Positions 48,465 to 56,930 of a stretch of 64,000 bases of DNA are shown in pieces; the first letter of the stretch is position 1, and each line of letters starts with the position of its first letter. A model generated the notes under the pieces. It was not told where the DNA came from. It made no database searches and saw only the letters and a program-made list of their open reading frames with translations. This stretch comes from a virus. The stretch lies in the IMG/VR virus record IMGVR_UViG_3300027747_001761, positions 1 to 64,000 of that record. One strand, given 5' to 3'. The position numbers were made by a program, and so were the translations under genes.

Positions 48465-48470
48465 AAAAGA

Positions 48471-48489
48471 AACCCCTTTTATAGGGGTT
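48471..48489. terminator. Bidirectional terminator
   Basis: AACCCC / GGGGTT with a 7-base loop between convergent genes. Confidence 0.75.
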
Positions 48490-49399
48490 ATCTTTTAAAT
48501 TTAACAAACAATTTAATATATAAATCACCTCTATTGTGATACCCTTTACCTTTAACTCTTAATGGTTTTGACGTATCAAATTCTCCCGGTAATTTAATTG
48601 AAATCTCACCTAACGGATGTGGGACTTTAACAGTATCTTCTTTCAAGGAATTTAAATCAAAATAAGCGTTGTAAATTAAATCATCCATTGATTTTTCAAA
48701 ATTATTTTCAGGAACAATTTTAATTCTAACAACTAAATTACCATACATACCATCTTTAAAATCCCCTTTACCTTGTACTCTTAAAAATTGACCTTCATCT
48801 ATACCATTTGGTAATTTAATAGATATTGTCTCTACATTAGATGTTGTAGTTTTTCCGTGACAAATTCCACAAGTTGTTTTATATGAAAATCCTCTACCAC
48901 CACAAGACCCACAACTTTGTCTTATAATTTGAGTAAATAATCCGGTCCCTATTTGTTGAGTAATAACTCCTTGTCCACCACAAGTAGAACAAGTTATTCT
49001 TTCACCTCCGGACCCATTACATCCACCACAATTATGGTCTCTATTATATGTTATACTTTTTTCACCACCTTTATAAGATTCAACCGCACCAACAACAACT
49101 TCAACTATTTTATCAGGAACTGCTCGTTTTCTTTGAGTGTGCATTTGATTAAACATATCCTCAAAAGGGTTAAATCCTCCACCACCCATATTAGCAAATG
49201 GGTTCCTTCTTTGATTATCGTATTGACTTCGTTTATTTTCGTCACCTATCGTATCATACGCCTCCGAAATCTTTTTAAACTTATTTTCGTCACCCCCTTT
49301 ATCCGGATGGTGCTCTACCGCTAACTTTCTATAAGCTTTCTTTATTTCGTCTTGTGAGGCATTTTCACTAACACCCAATATTTGATAAAAATCTTCCAT
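48488..49399 (-). CDS. DnaJ-type co-chaperone
   Basis: J domain at 1-62 with the HPD motif (31-33), a Gly/Phe linker ([19 protein letters not shown]), four CxxCxGxG zinc repeats ([32 protein letters not shown], about 123-180) and part of the C-terminal substrate domain. It has 303 residues against about 370 in host DnaJ, so it lacks part of the C-terminus or dimer region. It should stimulate host DnaK, perhaps for phage assembly or replication. Confidence 0.92.
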   Translation of the reverse strand: MEDFYQILGVSENASQDEIKKAYRKLAVEHHPDKGGDENKFKKISEAYDTIGDENKRSQYDNQRRNPFANMGGGGFNPFEDMFNQMHTQRKRAVPDKIVEVVVGAVESYKGGEKSITYNRDHNCGGCNGSGGERITCSTCGGQGVITQQIGTGLFTQIIRQSCGSCGGRGFSYKTTCGICHGKTTTSNVETISIKLPNGIDEGQFLRVQGKGDFKDGMYGNLVVRIKIVPENNFEKSMDDLIYNAYFDLNSLKEDTVKVPHPLGEISIKLPGEFDTSKPLRVKGKGYHNRGDLYIKLFVKFKR

Positions 49400-49437
49400 T
49401 CTTTACTTAGTTTATATTTAAAGTTAAATTATATATT

Positions 49438-50082
49438 ATGAATTATTTAATTGTTCTATTCAAAAATAAAGTAAAAAAGAAAATAATCAAGAAGTTTAAG
49501 ACCTCAAATAGAGCGAATACTTTCTACGAATCTTTATTATTGGAAAGTGGTAATGTTATTTTTGATAAACAATATGAAAACGGATTCTCCTTTAATTATG
49601 AAATTGCCATACTTGAAAAAGTGTCGGGAACTTTTTTACCTGTATTTTTAAAAGATGAATTTGGTAGAAATATTAAAGTAAATTTAGATAATGAAGATTT
49701 TTCTATAAAAAAAATAAACCCATACCATATCGAAGAATTAATTTTAGATACTACATTAAATAAAAAAATAAACTCAAAAGAGTTTATTAGGTTATATTTA
49801 GACCCACCCGGATTTAAACTAGTTTCTAAATTAAATAATAAAATTGTTGTTCAAATTGACGATAAATTTAATTTATTTACATTAAAAAATGAATATGATT
49901 CAAGTAGGTTTATTGATTCAATTTCTGAGTTTTTTATTGAACAAAAACGTTTTGACTGTATGTTTGTTAAAGATTACTCAAATGCTCAAAGAAAATATCT
50001 TTATAACTTATTAGTTGAAAATGGTTTTTCTAAGTCTTACTTACAACGTCAGACAACGACCCATCCTTCAATAAAAACATAA
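49438..50082 (+). CDS. Hypothetical protein, 214 aa
   Basis: MNYLIVLFKNKVKKKIIKKF is basic; the body alternates strands and helices (GFSFNYEIAILEKVSGTF, FIRLYLDPPGFKLVSKLN). No family recognised, no tag. Its last 53 bases overlap the convergent gene at 50030-50284. Confidence 0.7.
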   Translation: MNYLIVLFKNKVKKKIIKKFKTSNRANTFYESLLLESGNVIFDKQYENGFSFNYEIAILEKVSGTFLPVFLKDEFGRNIKVNLDNEDFSIKKINPYHIEELILDTTLNKKINSKEFIRLYLDPPGFKLVSKLNNKIVVQIDDKFNLFTLKNEYDSSRFIDSISEFFIEQKRFDCMFVKDYSNAQRKYLYNLLVENGFSKSYLQRQTTTHPSIKT

Positions 50083-50284
50083 ACTCAACTCCGGACATAT
50101 CTATTTTAAACTGATTAAAGTTCCTATCAACATCTCTAAAATTTTTTTGAACTTTTTTATAATCGTCATAACTAAGTTCCATAGCAACAGCCATAGTCCC
50201 ATCCGGAAATAATGTTTGTAATCCATCAGCAACAAGAGCTAATTTCTCAATTATCCCATCAATACTTTGTGTAGTCTCTCCCAT
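50030..50284 (-). CDS. Hypothetical protein, 84 aa
   Basis: MGETTQSIDGIIEKLALVAD, helix, GTMAVAMELSYDDYKKVQKN, strand, ending FMFLLKDGSLSD. Overlaps its upstream neighbour by 34 bases. Possible start alternatives cannot be decided. Confidence 0.65.
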   Translation of the reverse strand: MGETTQSIDGIIEKLALVADGLQTLFPDGTMAVAMELSYDDYKKVQKNFRDVDRNFNQFKIDMSGVEFMFLLKDGSLSDVVSKT

Positions 50285-50451
50285 AATGTTAATTTTTTAG
50301 GTTGTTCAATCGGTTTAGTAACAATATCTTCCTTATTTATTTTTTTAATTGTCTTAATAAAATCTTCTTTTTCTCTGTTTAAAATAATTTGATTCTTAAC
50401 AATTTCTTTATTCAGTAACTCCAGTTCCTTTAACTCCTTCTTCTCCATCAT
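50251..50451 (-). CDS. Small helical protein, 66 aa
   Basis: MMEKKELKELELLNKEIVKN, a charged helix with heptad spacing, and a C-terminal amphipathic LTLWERLHKVLMG that could contact membrane or protein. Overlaps both neighbours, so translation is coupled. Confidence 0.65.
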   Translation of the reverse strand: MMEKKELKELELLNKEIVKNQIILNREKEDFIKTIKKINKEDIVTKPIEQPKKLTLWERLHKVLMG

Positions 50452-50839
50452 CTAATTTTATTTTATTTACTTTTGGTTTCATCTCAAAACTTAAATCTTT
50501 TAAATTATTTAAATTTTGTTTTTCAAAGATAGATTTTAATTCGTTAACTTTATTTTGAAATAATCTATCTTTTTCTTCTAATTCAAGATTATATCTAATA
50601 ATATTTTTAAGGTTATCTGAAATTATTCCAACACTTTCTTCCGATATTTCAGACACAAAAGAAAAAAATCTATGATTCTCAACTTTACTAGTTTGTTCCA
50701 TTACTTTTTCTTCATCTACGTATTTTTTAGGTAATTTCCAAGTTGTCGGAAAACTAACATCAAAACTTAAATAGTTTTCTAATTTTCTGACAGACTGTAA
50801 ATAAGGTAAAAGAGATGAAAATTCTTTATATAAACTCAT
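50408..50839 (-). CDS. Coiled-coil hypothetical protein, 143 aa
   Basis: MSLYKEFSSLLPYLQSVRKL, then NYLSFDVSFPTTWKLPKKYV (a short sheet) and two helices (NIIRYNLELEEKDRLFQNKV). No family recognised; could be a small oligomerising protein. Confidence 0.68.
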   Translation of the reverse strand: MSLYKEFSSLLPYLQSVRKLENYLSFDVSFPTTWKLPKKYVDEEKVMEQTSKVENHRFFSFVSEISEESVGIISDNLKNIIRYNLELEEKDRLFQNKVNELKSIFEKQNLNNLKDLSFEMKPKVNKIKLDDGEEGVKGTGVTE

Positions 50840-50841
50840 AA

Positions 50842-51030
50842 TTAATTTTTAATAATAAATGTTAAGCAATATGATATTGCAAATCCAAGAAACATAAGTT
50901 CCCATTTACCCCACACCATTTGTTTTGGCGGATTTGAAAATAGGGAACTTATTATTCTACCAACCGTTCTAAGAACAGTCAAAACAGAAAATATAAATAC
51001 AAATAAAAATACTGTATTAATGTTATCCAT
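50842..51030 (-). CDS. Small membrane protein, 62 aa
   Basis: MDNINTVFLFVFIFSVLTVL is helix 1; a loop with SNPPKQMVWGKWE leads to helix 2 (LMFLGFAISYCLTFII). Two transmembrane helices. Two bases before the histone-like gene stop. Confidence 0.66.
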   Translation of the reverse strand: MDNINTVFLFVFIFSVLTVLRTVGRIISSLFSNPPKQMVWGKWELMFLGFAISYCLTFIIKN

Positions 51031-51032
51031 TA

Positions 51033-51206
51033 TTAGTCTTTTTTTCTTTCAGATAAAATCTCTTTTCTTAGACTATCTAATAATTTTTTTAAATCCTGTG
51101 CAGATTTTCTAGCTCTTGTTCCGGCACTATTGTTACCACCAAAAAACTTTGTCGTGTCAACTGATAATTCTTCAACCAATGACTTAATTTGTTCTAATGT
51201 TTCCAT
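51033..51206 (-). CDS. Histone H1 / Hc1-like protein, 57 aa
   Basis: METLEQIKSLVEELSVDTTK, FFGGNNSAGTRARKSAQDLK and KLLDSLRKEIL follow closely the small H1-like (Hc1) proteins of Bacteroidota, with the signature [G]N-x-A-G-T-R-x-R-K. These bind DNA and help compact it. A phage copy may condense its own DNA or act on the host nucleoid. No tag; 57 residues matches the small host proteins. Confidence 0.82.
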   Translation of the reverse strand: METLEQIKSLVEELSVDTTKFFGGNNSAGTRARKSAQDLKKLLDSLRKEILSERKKD

Positions 51207-51287
51207 CTGAATAATTTTAGTTAATTTATTTTTTATAATACTGTAAAAGTAATTTTTTTTACCCTATAGTAAATACTAACAAGGTTT

Positions 51288-51752
51288 TTAATGATTTAAA
51301 GACTTATCTAATATTTTATAAATGGTTGTAATCATATCTAAATCAGATTTAGTAAATGATTTTTCATTGTTAAATAAGTCAGTAAAAAAAAATCCTATGG
51401 ATGATTTAACTTTAATATCTTTTTGATGGTAAAATGTTTCATCAAAAAAAGATTCAAAATAATCAAAATGTTCACCTTTTTTATCAAATTTGATATTTTC
51501 CTTACTGAAATTATCAATGATTTTATTCCAACACCATTCAAAATGATTTCTATCATCATTTTCCGTTAAAATGATTTTAGTTTCATTAACCTCACTTTCA
51601 CCTAAGTAAGTGTTAAAAATAAGATTATTAAGTGAATGTGTGAAATCAGAATATAATTCCAATTTTTCAGGAATTATATTATTACTTCGGAACCAAACGT
51701 CAACGTCTTCCCGTAATAAAGGTTTTGATATGTAGTTAAAAAAATTCTCCAT
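51288..51752 (-). CDS. Conserved phage hypothetical protein, 154 aa
   Basis: MENFFNYISKPLLREDVDVW, FDYFESFFDETFYHQKDIK and SDLDMITTIYKILDKSL are segments I recall from an unnamed phage family. The start codon lies inside the right arm of the terminator at 51745-51771, whose T run encodes the Phe-Phe of MENFF. That geometry means read-through RNA from upstream would hide this start. Confidence 0.78.
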   Translation of the reverse strand: MENFFNYISKPLLREDVDVWFRSNNIIPEKLELYSDFTHSLNNLIFNTYLGESEVNETKIILTENDDRNHFEWCWNKIIDNFSKENIKFDKKGEHFDYFESFFDETFYHQKDIKVKSSIGFFFTDLFNNEKSFTKSDLDMITTIYKILDKSLNH

Positions 51753-51771
51753 AGAGTTCGTCTATGGAGAA
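51745..51771 (-). terminator. Terminator covering a start codon
   Basis: Perfect 11-base stem TTCTCCATAGA / TCTATGGAGAA with a 5-base loop and T7. It follows the large virion-type gene at 51800 and contains the ATG at 51752. Confidence 0.85.
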
Positions 51772-51799
51772 ATTATAAGTTATAATATTTGTTTGTAAA

Positions 51800-53287
51800 T
51801 TATTGAGTTTTTTGATTGTAACCAATTAAAGATTTCATTCTAGCAAACTCTTCATTAATTTGTTTTTGTTTTTTAACTTCAATGGATTCTAATTTAGCCA
51901 TTAATTTATCCCCTTCATCTTCACCTGCAGTATCTTTAATAATTGGTTGAGGAGCTTTGTTATAAGCCTTTTTCTTAATCTGACCTAAGATATTATCTTT
52001 TCTAATTTTATTACGTTTTTTATTAACATTAGATTCACCGGTGTTTGCCCACTCAGGATTATTACCTGTTCTTGAAGAACCTTCAATATTATCAGTAACC
52101 CATTCTTCATTTGGATGGATTTCATCGTACACTAAATTTTCTTGTCCTGCAGCAGTTAAATTATCAACATACTCTTCAACAGCACCTGACGGGATATACG
52201 CTTTTTTACTCATTTTTTCTAATTCACCATTTCCTTTTGGGAATATTTTAGGGTTCATATCGTAATCACCTTTAGAACCATCTTTAAGGTAATCTTTCAT
52301 TTTTTTGGTAACATCTTTAATGTAATCATTATTTTCTTTACCAGAACCATTGTGTGCTTTTTTATAAACTTCTAAACCTCTTGGAGAACCCCCCATTCCT
52401 TTAATGTTATTTTTTTCCGCAGGGTCCTTAACAATTTTATTTTTTTGCTCTTTAACAATTTTTTCAATTAAACTAATCATTTCACTTTCAGTTAATCTGT
52501 AAGATTCTTTAATATTTTTTTTGTGGTCAGCACCTTTATATGCTTTAATATTTTTAGCAAAGTTAGCTTGTTTAACTAATTTAGGGTCACCACTTTTTAA
52601 TGCTTTCTCAATACAAGATTTAGTCACTTCTCCTCCACAATGTTTAGAGAAATCACCTTTAGTTCCTTTTTTCTCAATTTCTTTTTCTGCTTTCTGAATA
52701 AAATTTTTACCTTCTTTAGTTTCAAATTTTTTACCGTCAACCTCAAAATTATCTTTACCTGTTTTTCTAGCTTGAGATAATGCACCAGTAAAGGCATTAC
52801 CTTCATCTGTTTCAGATTTTTTACTTTGTCTCAACATTTTGAAATCTTCAGCATCAATTTTATTGTTTTTATTTTTATCTAATCTTCTTTGACGACCTTT
52901 TAATGATTCAGTAATGTTAACACCTTGACACATTTCTTTAGTTACCGGGTCTTCTTTACCAAAATTTTCTATATGATATCTACAAGTTTTTTCTCTGTCT
53001 TCGTCAGTATTTTCCTCATCATTTTCAATATCGTCAATAGATTCATTCTCACCAACGTAGTCAAATTCATTATTGTTATTTAAATCTTGGAAATCGTGAA
53101 TGTCTTCCTCCATTTCACCACCTTTATAACCACATTCATTACATTCACCTTCATACATAGTTCCACCACATTCACATACATTACCACCTTTTATTTTAGA
53201 AACAAGACTATCAGCCTTCTCTTCTAAAGTCTCTTTTAGAATTTTAGACACTAAATTATCTAAATAAGTTGTATTTAATTTTTTCAT
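51800..53287 (-). CDS. Probable internal virion polyprotein, 495 aa
   Basis: The tag MKKLNTTYLDNLVSKILKE is followed by a zinc site (CECGGTMYEGECNECGYKGG, about 37-56), two EF-hand-like acidic loops (DLNNNNEFDYVGE; DKNKNNKIDAEDF), a GNAFTGALSQARKTGKDNFE segment, and a second internal tag, SYRLTESEMISLIEKIVKEQ, near residue 268. The end has KQINEEFARMKSLIGYNQ. Several [ILV]-x-E sites could let the head protease cut it into pieces. No enzyme domain recognised. Confidence 0.78.
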   Translation of the reverse strand: MKKLNTTYLDNLVSKILKETLEEKADSLVSKIKGGNVCECGGTMYEGECNECGYKGGEMEEDIHDFQDLNNNNEFDYVGENESIDDIENDEENTDEDREKTCRYHIENFGKEDPVTKEMCQGVNITESLKGRQRRLDKNKNNKIDAEDFKMLRQSKKSETDEGNAFTGALSQARKTGKDNFEVDGKKFETKEGKNFIQKAEKEIEKKGTKGDFSKHCGGEVTKSCIEKALKSGDPKLVKQANFAKNIKAYKGADHKKNIKESYRLTESEMISLIEKIVKEQKNKIVKDPAEKNNIKGMGGSPRGLEVYKKAHNGSGKENNDYIKDVTKKMKDYLKDGSKGDYDMNPKIFPKGNGELEKMSKKAYIPSGAVEEYVDNLTAAGQENLVYDEIHPNEEWVTDNIEGSSRTGNNPEWANTGESNVNKKRNKIRKDNILGQIKKKAYNKAPQPIIKDTAGEDEGDKLMAKLESIEVKKQKQINEEFARMKSLIGYNQKTQ

Positions 53288-53301
53288 TTTTAGTTTTTAT
53301 T

Positions 53302-53309
53302 ATAAATAT
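53302..53309 (-). promoter_or_regulatory. Late-type promoter motif ATATTTAT
   Basis: 14 bases upstream of the ATG at 53287. Confidence 0.55.
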
Positions 53310-53323
53310 ATTAGTTTTTAACT

Positions 53324-54286
53324 TTATTTCTTTGAAAAGGTATTTTCATATTCATAAGCAATAATTGTTTTAATAACATTTTCACTCATATTATGTCTCT
53401 TACTAATATTTTGAATAGCTTTCTTAACTTGTTCATTCTCAAATATTTTTAGAGCTTTAATATCCCCTTGATTACAATATGGAAATTTTTGACATTTCTT
53501 TTTAACCTGTACAAATTTTCCTCCAGGAATTTGTGTTTTCTTTTTACCACCCCAATCTTTCTTCTTTGTTGACTTAGCCCAAGCTGAAGTTGTTTCATAT
53601 GAACCCGATGCACCTGAACCTGTAGCCTCAGTCGCCTCAACTTTTTTGGTTTCACCACAAATACATTTAGATTTAACTCTATCACAAGAATCACAATATT
53701 CCTCCTTACCTTCTTTCACACAATTAGGGACCATTTTACCATTTTTATTTTTCATACCCTTTTGGTCATAACCTTTCCAACAATCCTCTTCCATTTCACC
53801 TTTGGTTGTTGAGAATAATGGACCTGAATAAGCTCCGGCTGAACTAGCACCTTGCTCCTTAGTTTCACCTTTATCTTTACCCGGTCTAGAGTATCTATTT
53901 TTTTTAATAAATGGGTCAGACACAGTTACATTTGGTGTACCAAATTCATTATTTTTTTCTTTAAACTTTTTAAAATCCGGGTCTGTTTGTAAATCTTTTT
54001 GGAATTGTTTTTTCCCGCTTTTATTTTCACCCATAATAGGTAATGATGAAGTTAATTTACCAACCGGTTTATTTATGTTAGTTTTACCTACTAATTTGTC
54101 AACAATACCTTTTTTCATTGGTCTTTTAATTATTTTTAATTTCTTATTATTTTCAGGAATTTCATTTTTATATTCATTTGCAGCTAAAACAGCATCCATA
54201 CCACCATTTACAATAGTATTAGACTTACCCATTTCAGTAGACATAGCTTTTTTTAAATCCGACCCATAACTTTCTTTAACTTTCAT
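53324..54286 (-). CDS. Probable virion-internal protein, 320 aa
   Basis: Starts MKVKESYGSDLKKAMSTEMG, with an early V-K-E site but no standard tag. It is low-complexity and basic, with EDCWKGYDQKGMKNKNGKMV and PNCVKE (a CWKGY...NCVKE motif common in T4-like phage internal proteins), a four-Cys block (YCDSCDRVKSKCICGE) and a C-terminal NISKRHNMSENVIKTIIAYE. Likely packed in the head with the 51800 protein. Confidence 0.7.
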   Translation of the reverse strand: MKVKESYGSDLKKAMSTEMGKSNTIVNGGMDAVLAANEYKNEIPENNKKLKIIKRPMKKGIVDKLVGKTNINKPVGKLTSSLPIMGENKSGKKQFQKDLQTDPDFKKFKEKNNEFGTPNVTVSDPFIKKNRYSRPGKDKGETKEQGASSAGAYSGPLFSTTKGEMEEDCWKGYDQKGMKNKNGKMVPNCVKEGKEEYCDSCDRVKSKCICGETKKVEATEATGSGASGSYETTSAWAKSTKKKDWGGKKKTQIPGGKFVQVKKKCQKFPYCNQGDIKALKIFENEQVKKAIQNISKRHNMSENVIKTIIAYEYENTFSKK

Positions 54287-54289
54287 AAA

Positions 54290-54694
54290 TTATTTAACTA
54301 TTAATAGATATGAAGTAGATAACACTCCTAAGAATGCCGCCGCTTTATATAAAAAAGATTTAAATTTAACACCTTTTAATTCTTTTTGTAAATCTTTAGT
54401 CATTAGGTCGTATTGTGTTATTTGTAAATCTTTCTGACCTATAATAAATTGATTATTTTTGTCTTTCTTTTCTAATAAAAAAATGATTGTATCTTTTTGA
54501 ACTTCTCTCTGCTCAACTTTACTTAGTTTTAATTGAGTTAATGATAACTCTTCTTTACACCCGTCAAACCTTAATAAGTCTTGATAGATTAATCTAGCTG
54601 TTTTAGTTGGAAGTACTACTTTGGTTGTATCTTGCTGCGAATAACTGCTCAAGCTCAACATTACCAAAGTTATTAACATTATTAACTTTTTCAT
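54290..54694 (-). CDS. Possible spanin-like lysis protein, 134 aa
   Basis: Signal peptide MKKLIMLITLVMLSLSSYSQ, a periplasmic coiled coil (EELSLTQLKLSKVEQREVQK; TQYDLMTKDLQKELK) and a C-terminal transmembrane helix AAAFLGVLSTSYLLIV. Its 5' end overlaps the next gene by 92 bases in another frame, as in Rz/Rz1 pairs. It lacks a lipobox, so it would be anchored at its C-terminus. Confidence 0.6.
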   Translation of the reverse strand: MKKLIMLITLVMLSLSSYSQQDTTKVVLPTKTARLIYQDLLRFDGCKEELSLTQLKLSKVEQREVQKDTIIFLLEKKDKNNQFIIGQKDLQITQYDLMTKDLQKELKGVKFKSFLYKAAAFLGVLSTSYLLIVK

Positions 54695-54968
54695 TTGTTT
54701 TTTCTTTTACTATTGTTAAATTATTATCAATGTGATGAATTTCTTTAGTGATGTTGGTAACATTTTCTTTTACCTCCATAACTTTAGTATCTATTTGTTT
54801 ATTAACCACTTGAGCTGAATCAACTTTAACTTGGATTCCCTCTATTTTCTTTTTATAACCACTAACGTCAGTTTTTATACCACTAGTTGTGAAAATATTC
54901 CAACCAACCAAAACACCAACAATGATTAATAAAATTGTTTGACTATTACCTTTAGTTATATCTTTCAT
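54603..54968 (-). CDS. Rz/i-spanin-like membrane protein, 121 aa
   Basis: TILLIIVGVLVGWNIF (about 12-27) is an N-terminal transmembrane anchor followed by a long periplasmic coiled coil (KIEGIQVKVDSAQVVNKQID, EVKENVTNITKEIHHIDNNL), the layout of an inner-membrane spanin. It precedes and overlaps the 54290 gene. Confidence 0.62.
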   Translation of the reverse strand: MKDITKGNSQTILLIIVGVLVGWNIFTTSGIKTDVSGYKKKIEGIQVKVDSAQVVNKQIDTKVMEVKENVTNITKEIHHIDNNLTIVKEKTNEKVNNVNNFGNVELEQLFAARYNQSSTSN

Positions 54969-55582
54969 TATTCCTCAGTTTTAATTGTTTTTTTTCTTGA
55001 AGCTAAAACTCCCGCCCATTTTGATTTAAATTTTTCGTAGTAAGTTTTTAATTTACCAATTAAATTTAAAAATTCATCATCAACTTTTAACATTTCACCA
55101 TTAATATAAACACCATTTTCTTCCCCTATTGAAAAGAAAAATTCAATATCAAATTCTATTAAAGTACCTGACCATTCAACATTATTTGTGTATACATTTA
55201 GTTTATTAAAATCTGCCATATCAGAAACACCCGAAACAAATTCATCCATAGTTTCTTGAAAAGCTATTTTTTCATCAGTAGTCAATTCTAAATCTGTTTG
55301 GTCTTTACCGTGTAAAACTAATAATCCGCCTGAAATTCGATAAGCTTGTTTTTTATCGTCTTCAGATTCTTCTTCATCATCTTCCGCAGTGTCATAATCA
55401 ATTTTATCTTGAACTGATTTAGTTACATTAATTTTTGAAGTTACATTATCGTCAGTTAGGTCAACACCTTGTTCTGTCAATAATCCGTATTGTCTACGGA
55501 TATCCTCATTAATAGTCTCATTATTTAATAATTTTCTTGAGGCTTCTAATAATTGTTTAATTTCATCGTGCGAATTATTCAT
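54968..55582 (-). CDS. Tagged acidic protein, 204 aa
   Basis: NNETINEDIRRQYGLLTEQG (19-38) is a tag-like region shared with the 35305 protein (R-x-x-YGL[LV]-x-E). After an acidic linker (DTAEDDEEESEDDKKQ) comes an alpha/beta body (IEFDIEFFFSIGEENGVYIN). No enzyme motif. Situated between the amidase and the spanin-like genes, which suggests a late, virion-associated product. Confidence 0.72.
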   Translation of the reverse strand: MNNSHDEIKQLLEASRKLLNNETINEDIRRQYGLLTEQGVDLTDDNVTSKINVTKSVQDKIDYDTAEDDEEESEDDKKQAYRISGGLLVLHGKDQTDLELTTDEKIAFQETMDEFVSGVSDMADFNKLNVYTNNVEWSGTLIEFDIEFFFSIGEENGVYINGEMLKVDDEFLNLIGKLKTYYEKFKSKWAGVLASRKKTIKTEE

Positions 55583-56171
55583 TTTCTATTTTTTTTAAAA
55601 GTTCATTAAATTTAAATGCGGGGCTAACATCTGTATAATCTACACTAAAATTACTTTTAGTTACAATTCCACAATATTTTTCAATCCCATTTATTTTTGT
55701 ATTATGTTCAATAACTTGAGGTTTAATTTTTACAGTGTCTAACAAATTTTTACATAATAATCCAAGATTTTCAATCTGAGATTCTGTATATGGTTGCCAA
55801 AAAAAGTAATCCCTCCACTTCTTTTCAAACACGTTACCTTTATAAATATCGCCAATCCAGTTAATGTAATGGTCTGTTAGTGGTTCTTTTTGTAACCACC
55901 CTAAATTTTCTAATGATATAATAATCGAATTACGATTTATATTGGGGTCTTTGAAGTATTCCGAATGTTCGGTGTTTCCCAATAATTGAATAATTTTACC
56001 TTCTCGGGTAACAATGTAGTTAGGTATTCGTTTAAAATCCCCATTATAACGAAACTTCAACGACTGAAGATAGTCGTTGAAGTTTCTTGATGTGTGTGTC
56101 AATATGATTTGGTGTTTCTTTTTTTGTTTCCCAACAGGTTTGAACTCACCGTATTTTATAATATCTATCAT
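55575..56171 (-). CDS. N-acetylmuramoyl-L-alanine amidase (endolysin)
   Basis: The Amidase_2/PGRP pattern is visible: ILTHTSRN with the first zinc His (26-29), PNYIVTREGKIIQLLG (the substrate loop), SIIISLENLGWL (the Glu/Tyr strand), and VIEHNTKIN with the second His. 198 residues, single domain, no signal peptide, so it needs a holin to reach the wall. It would cut the lactyl-Ala bond of peptidoglycan. It lies in a cluster of small membrane and spanin-like genes. Confidence 0.82.
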   Translation of the reverse strand: MIDIIKYGEFKPVGKQKKKHQIILTHTSRNFNDYLQSLKFRYNGDFKRIPNYIVTREGKIIQLLGNTEHSEYFKDPNINRNSIIISLENLGWLQKEPLTDHYINWIGDIYKGNVFEKKWRDYFFWQPYTESQIENLGLLCKNLLDTVKIKPQVIEHNTKINGIEKYCGIVTKSNFSVDYTDVSPAFKFNELLKKIENE

Positions 56172-56189
56172 TCCACATAGATTAATGTT

Positions 56190-56930
56190 TTATGATTGTG
56201 GTTTAATATAACTCAATCTATTTGGTTTCGGAGATTCATCTATAATATCTTCTTCAATAATTTCTTCAATCACTTCATCAACTGATTCTGATTGAAATTG
56301 TGGTAACTCAATATATTTTTCAACGACCACCTCAACCGGAACTTCAACTATTTTCTCAACAATCACTTCCTCAATAATCGGAACCTCAACAATTACTTCC
56401 TTAATAACTTCTTTTTCTACAATAACTTCTTTAATAACTTCTTTTATCACATCATTACTTGATTTTCCATCATCGTATTTTGTGAAGAAGTGTAAAGATG
56501 TTAACGAGATAACCGGAAGTAATCCACCTTCTAAGAATGCCAACCATCGTTTCATAGCAATAACATCATTGGCTTTAGAACCTAACATTTCCCATACCGG
56601 ACCAGTTAGTTCCATCCAAGATTTAAATAATTCTCCTGTCTCATCAATTTCTTTATAAGAGAAAAAGATATTACCAATCATTTGAATAAAAGTAATAATC
56701 CCAAACATAAACCATACTCCACCTTTGATTTTATTGGTTGCAGCAACCAATGCAGTCATTGCACCAATTTCAATCGCTATGGATAAGTATATAGCCCAAC
56801 TTATTGGGTTTGCTAAGTTATACCAAGATACAACGTGGGATATAGATATTCCGGCAACCAATAGAATTGGTACCAAGAACATCGCTCTATTTGGGTGTTC
56901 CTTAATGGATGCCCATAATGACTTAATCAT
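56190..56930 (-). CDS. Polytopic membrane protein with Val/Glu repeats
   Basis: Four transmembrane helices in the first 150 residues (AMFLVPILLVAGISISHVVS, ISWAIYLSIAIEIGAMTALV, VWFMFGIITFIQMIGNIFF and a fourth near 125-145). The C-terminus carries a repetitive stretch of [VI]-x-[EK] units (EVIKEVIVEKEVIKEVIVEV). Candidate holin or membrane scaffold of the lysis cassette. Confidence 0.72.
   Translation of the reverse strand: MIKSLWASIKEHPNRAMFLVPILLVAGISISHVVSWYNLANPISWAIYLSIAIEIGAMTALVAATNKIKGGVWFMFGIITFIQMIGNIFFSYKEIDETGELFKSWMELTGPVWEMLGSKANDVIAMKRWLAFLEGGLLPVISLTSLHFFTKYDDGKSSNDVIKEVIKEVIVEKEVIKEVIVEVPIIEEVIVEKIVEVPVEVVVEKYIELPQFQSESVDEVIEEIIEEDIIDESPKPNRLSYIKPQS

Noticed and set aside
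2253-55582. N-terminal tags as secretion signals
   Set aside because: They are amphipathic or charged without a hydrophobic core or cleavage motif, unlike the true signal peptides at 15815, 19401 and 54290.
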